A DNA stretch of 15,285 nucleotides from Rickettsiales bacterium (GCA_002710765.1 PALK01000046.1:33347-48631), one strand, 5' to 3'. Positions 1 to 7,553 are shown, counted from the first letter of the stretch. Notes: generated by a model from the sequence alone, not told the origin. A program made the numbers and translations.

Positions 1-1785
1 TTCGTCTGTTTTGGAGGTATTCCTTTAAAAAATGGGCAGATAAGTCAAGGTGGGGTTGGCAGTCATTTTCAACGTGAAAAGCTAATTAAGGCGAGTAAAT
101 CTGATATATCATTTGTCAATATTAGTCCGTTAAAAGGTGATCTACTTGATGAGGTAGGAGGGGAATGGCTTTCGCCTCGCCCTAACACGGACACAGCTCT
201 TCTTCTTGGAATTGCCTATACTCTGCACCAGAACGGTCTTACTGATATAGCTTTTCTTGAGAAATACACTCATGGTTATGAAAAGTTTCTAGAGTATGTT
301 CTTGGGGAAACTGATGGGATTCCAAAAACTACAAATTGGGCAGCGGCCATTTGTGAAATAGATGCTGTAACTATAGAAAGCCTAGCCAAGAAAATGGCTA
401 GAAACAGAACTATGATTTCTGTTAGCTGGTCATTAACTCGCCAGGATCATGGAGAACAACCTTTTTGGATGGCTATCACTGTTGCTGCAATGTTGGGCCA
501 GATTGGTCTACCAGGTGGAGGAATTGGGTTTGGTTATAGCGCAACTAATTTCGTTGGGGGACAGTTCACCATACCACCAGCAGTAGCTTTGCCGCAAGGT
601 AAAAATCCTGTTAGTAGTTTTATTCCAGTAGCAAGAATAAGCGATCTTTTGCTCCATCCAAATGGAACTTTTGATTTCGATGGGAAAGAATATAATTATC
701 CTGAAACAAAAATTGTTTATTGGGCAGGTGGAAATCCTTTTCATCATCACCAGGATTTAGGGCGTCTTATGCAGGCTTGGCAAAAACCCGATACGATAAT
801 TTGTAATGAATGGTGTTGGAATTCGTTAGCAAAAAGGTCAGACATAGTGTTACCCTGTAATACCCCGCTTGAGCGCGAAGATATAGCTCTTACCCCTAGA
901 GATCCTTATGTAGTAAAGATGTCGTGCCTAATCGAGTCTTATGGAGAAAGTAAGACCGATTTTGAAATTTTCCAAGGGATAGCGCGAGCTATGGGTGTTG
1001 AGTCCAAGTTTACGGGAGAGAAAACTTCAACTGATTGGATTGAGTGGCTCTACGAGGAGACACAGAAGAAAGCAGTTGCACGTGGCCTAGCTATGCCGGA
1101 GTACAAAAAATTCGATGAGCAGGGCTGGTTCAAGTTCAGTGACCCTAAAGAAGATATTGTCATGCTCCAGGATTTTAGACAGCATCCAAAAAAGAATCCA
1201 TTGAAGACACCAAGTGGTAAGATTGAAATTTACTCGGAGGTTGTAGCTAATTTTGGATATCAAGACTGCCCGGGTCATGCGGTATGGAGAGAGCCTTATG
1301 AATGGTTGGGTATCAAAAATAAGAAATTTCCTTTTCATCTCATTTCTAACCAACCAGATAATAAACTTCATTCTCAACTAGATCATGGAGGACATAGTAG
1401 AGCAGCTAAAATTAACGGACGGGAGCCAATTCAGATAAATAGATTGGATGCGAGCAAAAAAAGCCTAAAATCTAATGATTTGGTCCTAGTGTTTAATGAC
1501 AGGGGATCTTGTCTTGCATCTGTGGTTATTAGTGAAGGTATACGTCCAGGGGTAGTCTTAATGAGTACTGGTGCTTGGTACGACCCCATCGATCCAACAA
1601 GTGTCAGTAGTCCATGTAAGAACGGTAATCCGAATGTTCTTACCCCTGATAAAGGTACATCAAAGTTGGCACAAGGGCCGATAGCACATACATGTCTCGT
1701 AGACTTAAAATTAATGGATAAACCTATGCCCAAGGTAACGGCTTATGATCCACCAAAAATTATCGGTAACGATAAGTGGAAATGA
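1..1785 (+). CDS. Molybdopterin oxidoreductase, BisC/TorA/DMSO-reductase type (5' end outside window)
   Basis: The frame is open from base 1 to the TGA at 1783-1785, giving 594 visible residues; about 150-200 N-terminal residues are missing compared with usual BisC/TorA lengths. Residues 58-67 (SPRPNTDTAL), 142-156 (WSLTRQDHGEQPFWM), 243-251 (GGNPFHHHQ) and the downstream NEWCWN...SDIVLP...PLERED segment are hallmarks of the single-subunit Mo-bis-MGD enzymes that reduce biotin sulfoxide, TMAO or DMSO. The C-terminal part, from about residue 442 (FPFHLISNQPDNKLHSQLDH) through HxxxNPNVLTPDKGTSKLAQG-like residues, is the molydopterin-dinucleotide-binding domain. This family normally carries no Fe-S cluster and transfers oxygen to or from an S- or N-oxide. 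The Mo-ligand region and any Tat signal lie upstream, so location and substrate cannot be judged. It sits 34 bp before a GcvT/DmdA-like gene, probably in the same operon. The family is confident; the substrate is unknown. Confidence 0.92.
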   Translation, partial: FVCFGGIPLKNGQISQGGVGSHFQREKLIKASKSDISFVNISPLKGDLLDEVGGEWLSPRPNTDTALLLGIAYTLHQNGLTDIAFLEKYTHGYEKFLEYVLGETDGIPKTTNWAAAICEIDAVTIESLAKKMARNRTMISVSWSLTRQDHGEQPFWMAITVAAMLGQIGLPGGGIGFGYSATNFVGGQFTIPPAVALPQGKNPVSSFIPVARISDLLLHPNGTFDFDGKEYNYPETKIVYWAGGNPFHHHQDLGRLMQAWQKPDTIICNEWCWNSLAKRSDIVLPCNTPLEREDIALTPRDPYVVKMSCLIESYGESKTDFEIFQGIARAMGVESKFTGEKTSTDWIEWLYEETQKKAVARGLAMPEYKKFDEQGWFKFSDPKEDIVMLQDFRQHPKKNPLKTPSGKIEIYSEVVANFGYQDCPGHAVWREPYEWLGIKNKKFPFHLISNQPDNKLHSQLDHGGHSRAAKINGREPIQINRLDASKKSLKSNDLVLVFNDRGSCLASVVISEGIRPGVVLMSTGAWYDPIDPTSVSSPCKNGNPNVLTPDKGTSKLAQGPIAHTCLVDLKLMDKPMPKVTAYDPPKIIGNDKWK

Positions 1786-1819
1786 CTAATTCACAGAATT
1801 CAAATTAAGAGGATTGCAT

Positions 1820-3028
1820 ATGGTAAACTTGCAGGAAGCAGAAGATCTTTTCAATACAGTCAGAGTAAGTGCTAGGAGATTTGAAGACTCTCCCTTTTTG
1901 GAAAGACAAGATACAGCTGAGATGATTAGAGGCGTCTATGCTAATCGATTTTTTGCTATTTATAATGGAGAAGATCCTATAAAAAAATATTGGACGTTAA
2001 GGCGTAATGCCTTGCTTTTCGATGTCCCTGAGAAGCCTATTGAGATAACTGGACCAGATTCAGTAGCCTTTTTGGAGAAAGTCTTTACCCGTAAAGTTGA
2101 AGATATGAAAATAGGTCGGGGTTATTATGCTATAGCCTGCACTCCCCAAGGTGGCATATTCATGGACGGGGTGATGTTTCGATTTGATGAAACTAAGTTT
2201 TGGTATGTGCAAGCTGATGGAGCACTGGAAACCTGGCTTATAGCTCATAGTGAAAACTTTGATGTGAAAATCTCTGACCCTAATTCTAGAGTGTTACAAA
2301 TTCAGGGTCCTGCATCAATGGAGATTATGAATTTACTTTCTGACAGGGAAATAGACGAAGGCATCAAATATTTTCAATCAGGTTTCTTTCGGCTAGGTGG
2401 ACAAAAACTATATGTATCTCGTACGGGTTTCACAGGAGAACTGGGATATGAAATTTATTGTGATGGTGGTAAAACAGACCACTTGTCTCTTTGGGACAAT
2501 ATAATGGATGCTGGTAAAAGATACGGGATGGAGCTTGGCTCGACTAGTGCAATGAATATGAGGAGAATAGAAGCTGGTATCTTGGGTAATACCACTGACA
2601 TGGATATTAATATGACACCCTATGATGTTGGTTTCTCCCAATTCGTTGACTTGGGTAAGGAAAACTTCGTTGGACGGGCAGCATTAGTCCAAAAAAAAGA
2701 AAAAAAAGTTAGGCTTTTAGGCGCAACATGCAAAACAAGAATTCCGAGGGGCGGAAATGAAATTTTAGATGGGAACCAGGTTGTTGGTAAAATAAGAACT
2801 GGGTTTCCCTCGCCAACCTTGGGGGTGGGTATTGGCTATGCAGAGTTTTTTGAGGCTGAAGACTGGTCAGGAAAAAATCTAGAATTAAGATTTTTGGATG
2901 GGGAAAGCCATCGAATTGAAATAGTGGATCTACCATTTTTTGACAAAAAGAAAGAGATTGTTAAGGGAGTAGATAGAAAAATCCCTGAAATTAATACTGA
3001 TATTTTGGCGCTAACCCAAAAGGTTTAA
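1820..3028 (+). CDS. GcvT/DmdA-like aminomethyltransferase-family protein (copy 1)
   Basis: This 402-residue protein belongs to the GcvT fold family (glycine-cleavage T protein, DMSP demethylase DmdA, folate domains of sarcosine/dimethylglycine oxidases), which transfers a methyl or C1 unit to tetrahydrofolate. Visible signatures are GPDSV (78-82), GRGYY (99-103), GGIFMDG (111-117), SRVLQIQGP (156-164), SRTGFTGELGYEIY (200-213) and MRRIEAGIL (247-255), followed by the C-terminal barrel (NFVGRAAL onward). A longer reading from TTG 1814 is possible, but the AAGAGGA at 1807-1813 abuts that TTG and lies 6 nt before ATG 1820, so 1820 is preferred. Compared with the GGxxDD motif of GcvT, the first Asp position is Met, while an Asp follows directly. 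No dehydrogenase domain is attached, unlike sarcosine-oxidase-type fusions. It follows the molybdoenzyme by 34 bp. Family confident; DMSP as substrate not established. Confidence 0.88.
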   Translation: MVNLQEAEDLFNTVRVSARRFEDSPFLERQDTAEMIRGVYANRFFAIYNGEDPIKKYWTLRRNALLFDVPEKPIEITGPDSVAFLEKVFTRKVEDMKIGRGYYAIACTPQGGIFMDGVMFRFDETKFWYVQADGALETWLIAHSENFDVKISDPNSRVLQIQGPASMEIMNLLSDREIDEGIKYFQSGFFRLGGQKLYVSRTGFTGELGYEIYCDGGKTDHLSLWDNIMDAGKRYGMELGSTSAMNMRRIEAGILGNTTDMDINMTPYDVGFSQFVDLGKENFVGRAALVQKKEKKVRLLGATCKTRIPRGGNEILDGNQVVGKIRTGFPSPTLGVGIGYAEFFEAEDWSGKNLELRFLDGESHRIEIVDLPFFDKKKEIVKGVDRKIPEINTDILALTQKV

Positions 3029-3102
3029 AAATGGTCACCAACCTTGGAACCTTTTTGAATAATAAAAATCGATACCAATTTCAGAAAAGCTAAGAGGTTG
3101 AA

Positions 3103-3483
3103 ATGATTGGATATGTAATGTTAGGTTCTAATGATATTAAGAAGGCAATGGACTTTTATGACGCTGTTTTATCCCAAATTGGCTTAATAAAGAAAGACAT
3201 TAATGAAGAATATATTGGTTACTCTTCAAATAAAGAACCATCTCAAATTGAATTTTACTTAACAAAACCGTTTGATGAAAAGCCAGCTAAACATGGGAAT
3301 GGTACAATGGTGGCTTTTTTAGCTGAAACTAGAGAAGCCGTGCATAAGTTTCACCGAACCGCACTAGACAAAGGAGGAACGGATGAAGGTGCCCCCGGGT
3401 TCCGAACAACGGGTGGGAATATGTACCTGGCCTATATCCGAGATTTTGATGGAAACAAGATTTGTGCCTATTCTATTAATTAG
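3103..3483 (+). CDS. VOC-superfamily (glyoxalase/bleomycin-resistance fold) protein
   Basis: This 126-residue single-domain protein starts MIGYVMLGSNDIKKAMDFYD, the typical first beta strand plus DxxxAxxFYD helix of vicinal-oxygen-chelate proteins. It ends YIRDFDGNKICAYSIN, the usual last strand (RDPDGN-like turn). The start ATG is well supported by AGAGGT (3092-3097) upstream. Classic VOC enzymes use His/Glu metal ligands. Here the first strand has Gly-Tyr where His is common, and the last strand has Cys-Ala where Glu is common, so a glyoxalase I reaction is not supported and metal binding is uncertain. Many alphaproteobacterial VOC proteins of this short type share that lack and remain unassigned (general knowledge). 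It is placed between the two GcvT/DmdA-like paralogues, 74 bp after the first and 23 bp before the second, which suggests a role in the same pathway. The reaction is unknown. Confidence 0.85.
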   Translation: MIGYVMLGSNDIKKAMDFYDAVLSQIGLIKKDINEEYIGYSSNKEPSQIEFYLTKPFDEKPAKHGNGTMVAFLAETREAVHKFHRTALDKGGTDEGAPGFRTTGGNMYLAYIRDFDGNKICAYSIN

Positions 3484-3506
3484 TTAAAGTTTTCCCAGTT
3501 GTTTTC

Positions 3507-4661
3507 ATGCATTCAAACTTAGTAATCGATCCTGGAAAAATCTTTAGGCTATTTAGCGGCGATTCTGAAATCTCACCCTTTCATGATTACTACGCAAACG
3601 AGCAAACGTTACTCAGAAATTGTTCTGGTCGTCTCTTTGTTCATTATAATGGAGAGGATTTAGTAAAAACTTATTGGGCACTCAGAAAAAAAGCCATTAT
3701 ATGTGACACTCCAGAGCGACCGCTTGAAATCTCGGGTCCGGACTCAGTTACCTTTTTACAAATGATTTTTTCACGCGATGTTTCAAAGCTAAAGGTGGGA
3801 AGGGGTTTTTATACCATATCGTGTACACATAGCGGTGGAACTTTCATGGATGGAATATTGTTTAAGCTCTCAGATAAAAAATTCTGGTTTGTTCAGCCTG
3901 ATGGGGATATGGCAACATGGATGTTGGCACACAGTAATGGCTTTGCAATAAATATTAGAGATCCAAAATCGCGTGTTTTACAGGTTCAAGGTCCCAAATC
4001 TTATGAGATAATGCATGCTACTTCCAAGGGAGTGATAGACCACAACTTTGGTTATTACCACTCAGGATTTTTTAGAATTGGAGAGCAGCAGGTCTATGTC
4101 TCAAGGACTGGTTGGACAGGGGAATTGGGCTATGAAATTTATACTCTAGGAAATAGTACTGACTATTTTAAACTCTGGAAAACCCTACTAGAAATTGGTA
4201 AGCCGCTTGGGTTGGTATTTAGTAGTATGCAGGCGATGAATACTCGACGCATTGAGGCGGGAATTTTAGATAGTGGTGGTGATTTTGACATAAGTGTCAG
4301 CCCTTTTGAAGTTGGCCTTGGTAGTTTCATTGATACTCAAAAGGGTCAATTTATTGGGAGTAAAGCCTTGAAGACAAAACCAAGGGAAAGGCTTTTATAT
4401 GGCCTCATAAGTGAAAATCTTGTGCCAGCAGCTGGGTTTTCGATCATTGATAGTGAAAATATAACTGTAGCAAAAGTTACTGCGGGAACTTTTTCTCCAC
4501 ATTTTAAAACTGGAATAGGATACGCTAGATTTTCTAATTCGGGATCTTGGATAGGAAAGCAACTGAAAATAGTCTCTAACGGTGGATCTAAAGGCTATTG
4601 TGAAATAGTCGAACTACCTTTTTATGATAGGAAAAAAGAGCTCCCAAAGAAAAAACTGTAG
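3507..4661 (+). CDS. GcvT/DmdA-like aminomethyltransferase-family protein (copy 2)
   Basis: This 384-residue paralogue of the gene at 1820 is aligned with it over nearly its whole length: YNGED, YWxLR, SGPDSV, GRGFY (98-102), GGTFMDG (110-116), DPKSRVLQVQGP, SGFFRIG, YVSRTGWTGELGYEIY (197-212), AMNTRRIEAGIL (243-254) and a shared ELPFYDRKKE end. It is therefore also a folate-dependent C1/methyl-transfer-type protein, and it keeps the same Met-Asp in the GGxxMDG loop. The first roughly 40 residues differ from copy 1, and it lacks copy 1's C-terminal tail of about 20 residues. The segment GNTTDMDINMTP of copy 1 reads DSGGDFDISVSP here, so the substrate pocket may differ. ATG 3507 has no clear Shine-Dalgarno sequence; it lies 23 nt after the VOC stop, so translation may depend on the upstream gene. 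Family confident, substrate unknown. Confidence 0.87.
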   Translation: MHSNLVIDPGKIFRLFSGDSEISPFHDYYANEQTLLRNCSGRLFVHYNGEDLVKTYWALRKKAIICDTPERPLEISGPDSVTFLQMIFSRDVSKLKVGRGFYTISCTHSGGTFMDGILFKLSDKKFWFVQPDGDMATWMLAHSNGFAINIRDPKSRVLQVQGPKSYEIMHATSKGVIDHNFGYYHSGFFRIGEQQVYVSRTGWTGELGYEIYTLGNSTDYFKLWKTLLEIGKPLGLVFSSMQAMNTRRIEAGILDSGGDFDISVSPFEVGLGSFIDTQKGQFIGSKALKTKPRERLLYGLISENLVPAAGFSIIDSENITVAKVTAGTFSPHFKTGIGYARFSNSGSWIGKQLKIVSNGGSKGYCEIVELPFYDRKKELPKKKL

Positions 4662-4703
4662 CGATTTGTGCTTTTGGTAAATGTATTGTTGCAGATTTGA
4701 TAA

Positions 4704-4728
4704 ATGTACTATAGGAGTAAAAGTACAT
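4704..4728. promoter_or_regulatory. 7-bp inverted repeat upstream of the zinc-ribbon gene, possible operator
   Basis: ATGTACT (4704-4710) and AGTACAT (4722-4728) are perfect inverted arms separated by 11 bp, in the 88-bp gap before the gene at 4750. The spacer contains TATAGG and AGGAG-like sequence, and a direct repeat TAAATGTA occurs at 4678-4685 and 4701-4708. Dyads of this size and spacing can be repressor sites, but in AT-rich DNA they also arise by chance. No cognate regulator is identified, and an RNA hairpin is the alternative. Confidence 0.25.
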
Positions 4729-4749
4729 AAATAGTATATAACATAAATT

Positions 4750-5568
4750 ATGGAAAAAGTGGTCATGCTTCAAACTACTCAAATCGCTATAATCTATGAT
4801 TGTAAGGTGGCGGAAAGTGGTTATGCATATCTTGACCCGAGTTTGAAGTTAAAACCAAGCGAGTTCTCTCGCCCATGGTTGTCGCCGGAGAAATCAAAAC
4901 ATATTGCCACAAATAGGAAGTTCTTAGTGCAGCGTGTAAAGAGCCAGGTTCCGAGGGTTAAACCTTTCACTTATGAGGCTGTAAAAGATTTTAAAGTTTT
5001 AGGAGAAATCCAGGACCTTAATCAGTTTAATGATGACAGAATAAACTTTTCCAACAAATGGGGTCCTTTAGTAAAATTGAAAGAAGATAATTCTACCTTT
5101 AGAGAATTACTAAATATTTTGTTGGATAGCGAGTATGCTAGGAGGAGGTCAGAGTACCCACCTTTAAACTGCAGTTTCGATCCATTAAACCACAAAAATC
5201 AAGTCTTACACTGGGATTACGATAGGGATGGTAGACTTGTTCCAGCTTTCAAGCCTAAATCCCTTTTCAATTCGATTTATTTGGCTTGGGGCCTGAGGGT
5301 TCAATCAGAAAAAGAAAGAAAAATCTGCAAATACTTCAAGCTATATGGTGAAAGAAAAAGCTGTAACCACTTCTTTCAAGATACCAGGGGTGATAGAGAG
5401 TTCTGCTCCAAGAACTGCAGTAATGCCTTTAGACAAAAACCTGATTGGCAGGAAAAAGTACGGAGGGACATTGATTTAAGAATTACGAGATCAAGGATCA
5501 AGCTAGAAAGAGTCAATAAAAAATCAGTGATGAAACAAAGAGGCCCCAAGCTTGATAATTTAAATTAA
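4750..5568 (+). CDS. Unrecognised protein with C-terminal four-Cys zinc-ribbon-like motif
   Basis: This is a 272-residue soluble protein with no signal peptide or membrane segment. I do not recognise the N-terminal 170 residues. The C-terminal part carries FKPKSLFNSIYLAW (167-180), then Cys193, Cys205, Cys219 and Cys223 in the arrangement C-x11-C-x13-C-x3-C, ending FCSKNCSNAFRQK. That last piece is the classic second half of CGNR-like and related zinc ribbons (CSxxCxNxxRxK). The first half normally reads CxxCGxxF; here the first two cysteines are 12 positions apart, with an inserted YFKLYGERKS-like stretch. A basic tail follows (RRDIDLRITRSRIKLERVNKK), suggesting nucleic-acid contact. ATG 4750 and ATG 4765 are both possible starts, neither with a strong Shine-Dalgarno sequence. 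The gene converges with the FAD oxidase, 4 bp apart. A transcriptional regulator is plausible, but function is unassigned. Confidence 0.75.
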   Translation: MEKVVMLQTTQIAIIYDCKVAESGYAYLDPSLKLKPSEFSRPWLSPEKSKHIATNRKFLVQRVKSQVPRVKPFTYEAVKDFKVLGEIQDLNQFNDDRINFSNKWGPLVKLKEDNSTFRELLNILLDSEYARRRSEYPPLNCSFDPLNHKNQVLHWDYDRDGRLVPAFKPKSLFNSIYLAWGLRVQSEKERKICKYFKLYGERKSCNHFFQDTRGDREFCSKNCSNAFRQKPDWQEKVRRDIDLRITRSRIKLERVNKKSVMKQRGPKLDNLN

Positions 5569-5572
5569 ATTC

Positions 5573-7171
5573 TTACGAAATGATTACGCCAGGATTTAAT
5601 ATACTCTGGGGGTCCAGGTGCTCTTTGGCCGTACGTAGAACATTTCCGAATAGCGGCGGCTGTTGTTTCTTATACCAGCGACTATGATCTCTTCCAACTG
5701 CATGGTGGTGAGTAATAGTTCCGCCATTGCTAATGATAGCATCAGATGCGGCACTCTTAATTGTTAGCCAGTCTTCCATCATTCTATTAGGAGCACTATT
5801 AGCATGGAATGCAAAATATGGTGCTGGTCCATCAGGATATGCGTGGCTAAATCTACAGGAAACAGCCCCTTTTTTTCCTGTAGTTTCAAGTATGGCTTGT
5901 TCAGTAGCAGATTTTACATTTTCATAAAAACTTTCAAATCTATCCCAAGTAATAGCTGTCTCGAATGTATCAGAAATTATACCCCTAGGAGTTAATTCTT
6001 CACGGTTATAAGGCATACGAATAAAGGCTTCTCTCCAAGCACCCACCAAACCTTCTTGATTTGCGGTTGGATTATTTCGCCAATTTACATCTATCGTTCC
6101 TCCATGATCCAAACAACATTGTTCCGCCCTAGATATCCAGGCATCAACTGGATGATCTGAGTTTTCAAAAGATACTACCATTAACGTAAAAGAACTATCG
6201 CTGGCATTATTTATTTTTAATTCGACATCATCTACAATTCTTACATTAGCAGGATAAAGACCAGCTTGTGAAATGGCTCTAACTGCTTGGGATGCTTTAA
6301 AGAAACTTTCAAAAAGGAAGCCTGCTGTAGCTTTGTAAGTTGGTTTTTTCTGGACCCGAACCCAAGCCTCAGTGATGATACCTAATGCGCCTTCCGATCC
6401 TAGCATCAAACGATCTGGACTAGGACCAGCCCCGGAACCTGGGACCCTTAATGATTGAATTTTCCCAGCTGGTGTTACTGTCGTTATATTCTGTACTAGG
6501 TCATCGATATGTGTATAAAGAGTCGCAAAATGTCCCCCTGACCTCGTCGCAATCCAGCCTCCCAAGGTAGAATGTTCAAAACTTTGTGGGAAATGCCTTA
6601 GTGTCAAGCCTTTAGACTTTAACCCTGCTTCTAGTTCTGGTCCACGAGCGCCACCTTGTATTCTGGCAGCTTGGCTTTTGCTGTCAACTTCTAGCACTTT
6701 GTTTAATAAAGATAGGTCTACAGTTACAGTCCCGTTATAATCTCCTTCAATGTCGCTAGTCACTCCTCCCACAACAGAAGATCCAGCCCCATAGGGAATG
6801 ACTGCTGCGTTAACCTCACCGCACCATTCATATAAGTTCCTAATATCTCCTTCATTTTTTGGATATGCAATAATGTCAGGTGCGTTTTTAAAGTCACCCA
6901 GAAAAGTTCGTAAAGAGTCTGGTTGAGATTGGCCAAAAGTATGTAAAATCCGCTCATATTTGTCAGCCGTGCAAATATTTTCAAGTGACTTTGGTAGATT
7001 TAATCTACTCTTATTTAGAGAAATAGTGTCTATCGTAGGAAATGGACCTTTTTCGGAGCTTGAAATATCGAATTCTCCAAAAGATTTCAAAAGACCTTTG
7101 ATCTCACCTCTGCCAAGAGAGGTTCCTTCATACCCCCATCCCCAGTATTTAAGTTTTTTCCCCATGTTCAT
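5573..7171 (-). CDS. FAD-binding oxidase/dehydrogenase, alkyl-DHAP-synthase (AGPS)/GlcD class
   Basis: This 532-residue protein has the VAO/PCMH-type FAD domain: IPYGAGSSVVGG (125-136) binds the FAD diphosphate, TLGGWIATRSGGH (202-214) contacts the isoalloxazine side, and LGSEGALGIITEAWVR (257-272) closes the domain. The C-terminal cap carries RFSHAYPDGPAPYFAF, GGTITHHHAVGRDHSRWY and a final LDPQSILNPG. The N-terminal WGWGYEG and the triple His resemble alkyldihydroxyacetonephosphate synthase (ether-lipid synthesis), where the HHH stretch is catalytically important. Many bacterial homologues are unassigned 2-hydroxyacid or related oxidases, so I call only the class. There is no Fe-S domain and no signal peptide. 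The start may be ATG 7171 or ATG 7165: AAGGAA is 2 nt before the first and 8 nt before the second, favouring 7165 (MGKKLKYWGWG). No partner gene is adjacent; it is read away from the tRNA. Confidence 0.88.
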   Translation of the reverse strand: MNMGKKLKYWGWGYEGTSLGRGEIKGLLKSFGEFDISSSEKGPFPTIDTISLNKSRLNLPKSLENICTADKYERILHTFGQSQPDSLRTFLGDFKNAPDIIAYPKNEGDIRNLYEWCGEVNAAVIPYGAGSSVVGGVTSDIEGDYNGTVTVDLSLLNKVLEVDSKSQAARIQGGARGPELEAGLKSKGLTLRHFPQSFEHSTLGGWIATRSGGHFATLYTHIDDLVQNITTVTPAGKIQSLRVPGSGAGPSPDRLMLGSEGALGIITEAWVRVQKKPTYKATAGFLFESFFKASQAVRAISQAGLYPANVRIVDDVELKINNASDSSFTLMVVSFENSDHPVDAWISRAEQCCLDHGGTIDVNWRNNPTANQEGLVGAWREAFIRMPYNREELTPRGIISDTFETAITWDRFESFYENVKSATEQAILETTGKKGAVSCRFSHAYPDGPAPYFAFHANSAPNRMMEDWLTIKSAASDAIISNGGTITHHHAVGRDHSRWYKKQQPPLFGNVLRTAKEHLDPQSILNPGVIIS

Positions 7172-7553
7172 TGTTCCTTAAAGAAGTCACTACATTTTTG
7201 AAAATTCCTATCTAAAACACCTTTTATCTAAATTTAATACCATTTTTACTTGAGCGTCAGATTATTTTTCAATCATAACATCTTTATTTTGCTGAACCTC
7301 TTGATAGTTGTCATCATTTAAACAGCCATAGCTTTATCGAAAGCTGTAGAGTAAAGGTTGAGTATTCACTAAAAGAAGAATTGTGAATACGGATCTTTTT
7401 TGTGCGTATTATTTTCAGAAGATTCATAGGTCGAATCATCTTTAACCTTTGGCTGCTAAGTCTTTCAATAGATATATCATCACGGTCTGCCAAAAAAGTA
7501 GAAAGATTTTTTTCTTTTAATTAATTGTAATTCAGGTTAAGACATTGGTTTTT
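7172..7553. other. 382-bp non-coding spacer between FAD oxidase and tRNA-Gly
   Basis: No convincing reading frame is present. It must hold the oxidase promoter on the minus strand and the tRNA promoter on the plus strand, but I cannot place either with confidence. It contains a 6-bp hairpin (7330-7345), an 8-bp hairpin (7362-7390) followed by a T-run (7395-7400), and a direct repeat of TTTAGATA on the minus strand near 7210-7232. Confidence 0.6.
7330..7400 (+). ncRNA. Tandem hairpins followed by T-run, candidate small RNA 3' end or terminator
   Basis: AGCTTT-ATCG-AAAGCT (7330-7345) forms a 6-bp stem with a four-base loop. GTATTCAC (7362-7369) and GTGAATAC (7383-7390) form a perfect 8-bp stem with a 13-nt loop, and six T follow at 7395-7400, five bases beyond the stem. 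The order resembles a small transcript ending in an intrinsic terminator on the plus strand, but no plus-strand gene lies upstream and no clear promoter is visible. I recognise no known RNA family; the second arm could instead be a dyad operator. Confidence 0.25.

Noticed and set aside
1814..1819. TTG start for the first GcvT/DmdA-like gene
   Set aside because: The purine-rich ribosome site directly abuts it; ATG 1820 has proper spacing.
3016..3056. Possible attenuator/terminator over the stop of the first GcvT/DmdA-like gene (AAGGTT pairing with AACCTT, then TTT)
   Set aside because: The stem is only 6 bp with a long loop, two alternative partners exist, and the T-run is short; the downstream genes look cotranscribed.
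5727..5995. Plus-strand frames inside the FAD oxidase
   Set aside because: They lie antisense to conserved flavoprotein motifs, with no start signals or homology of their own.
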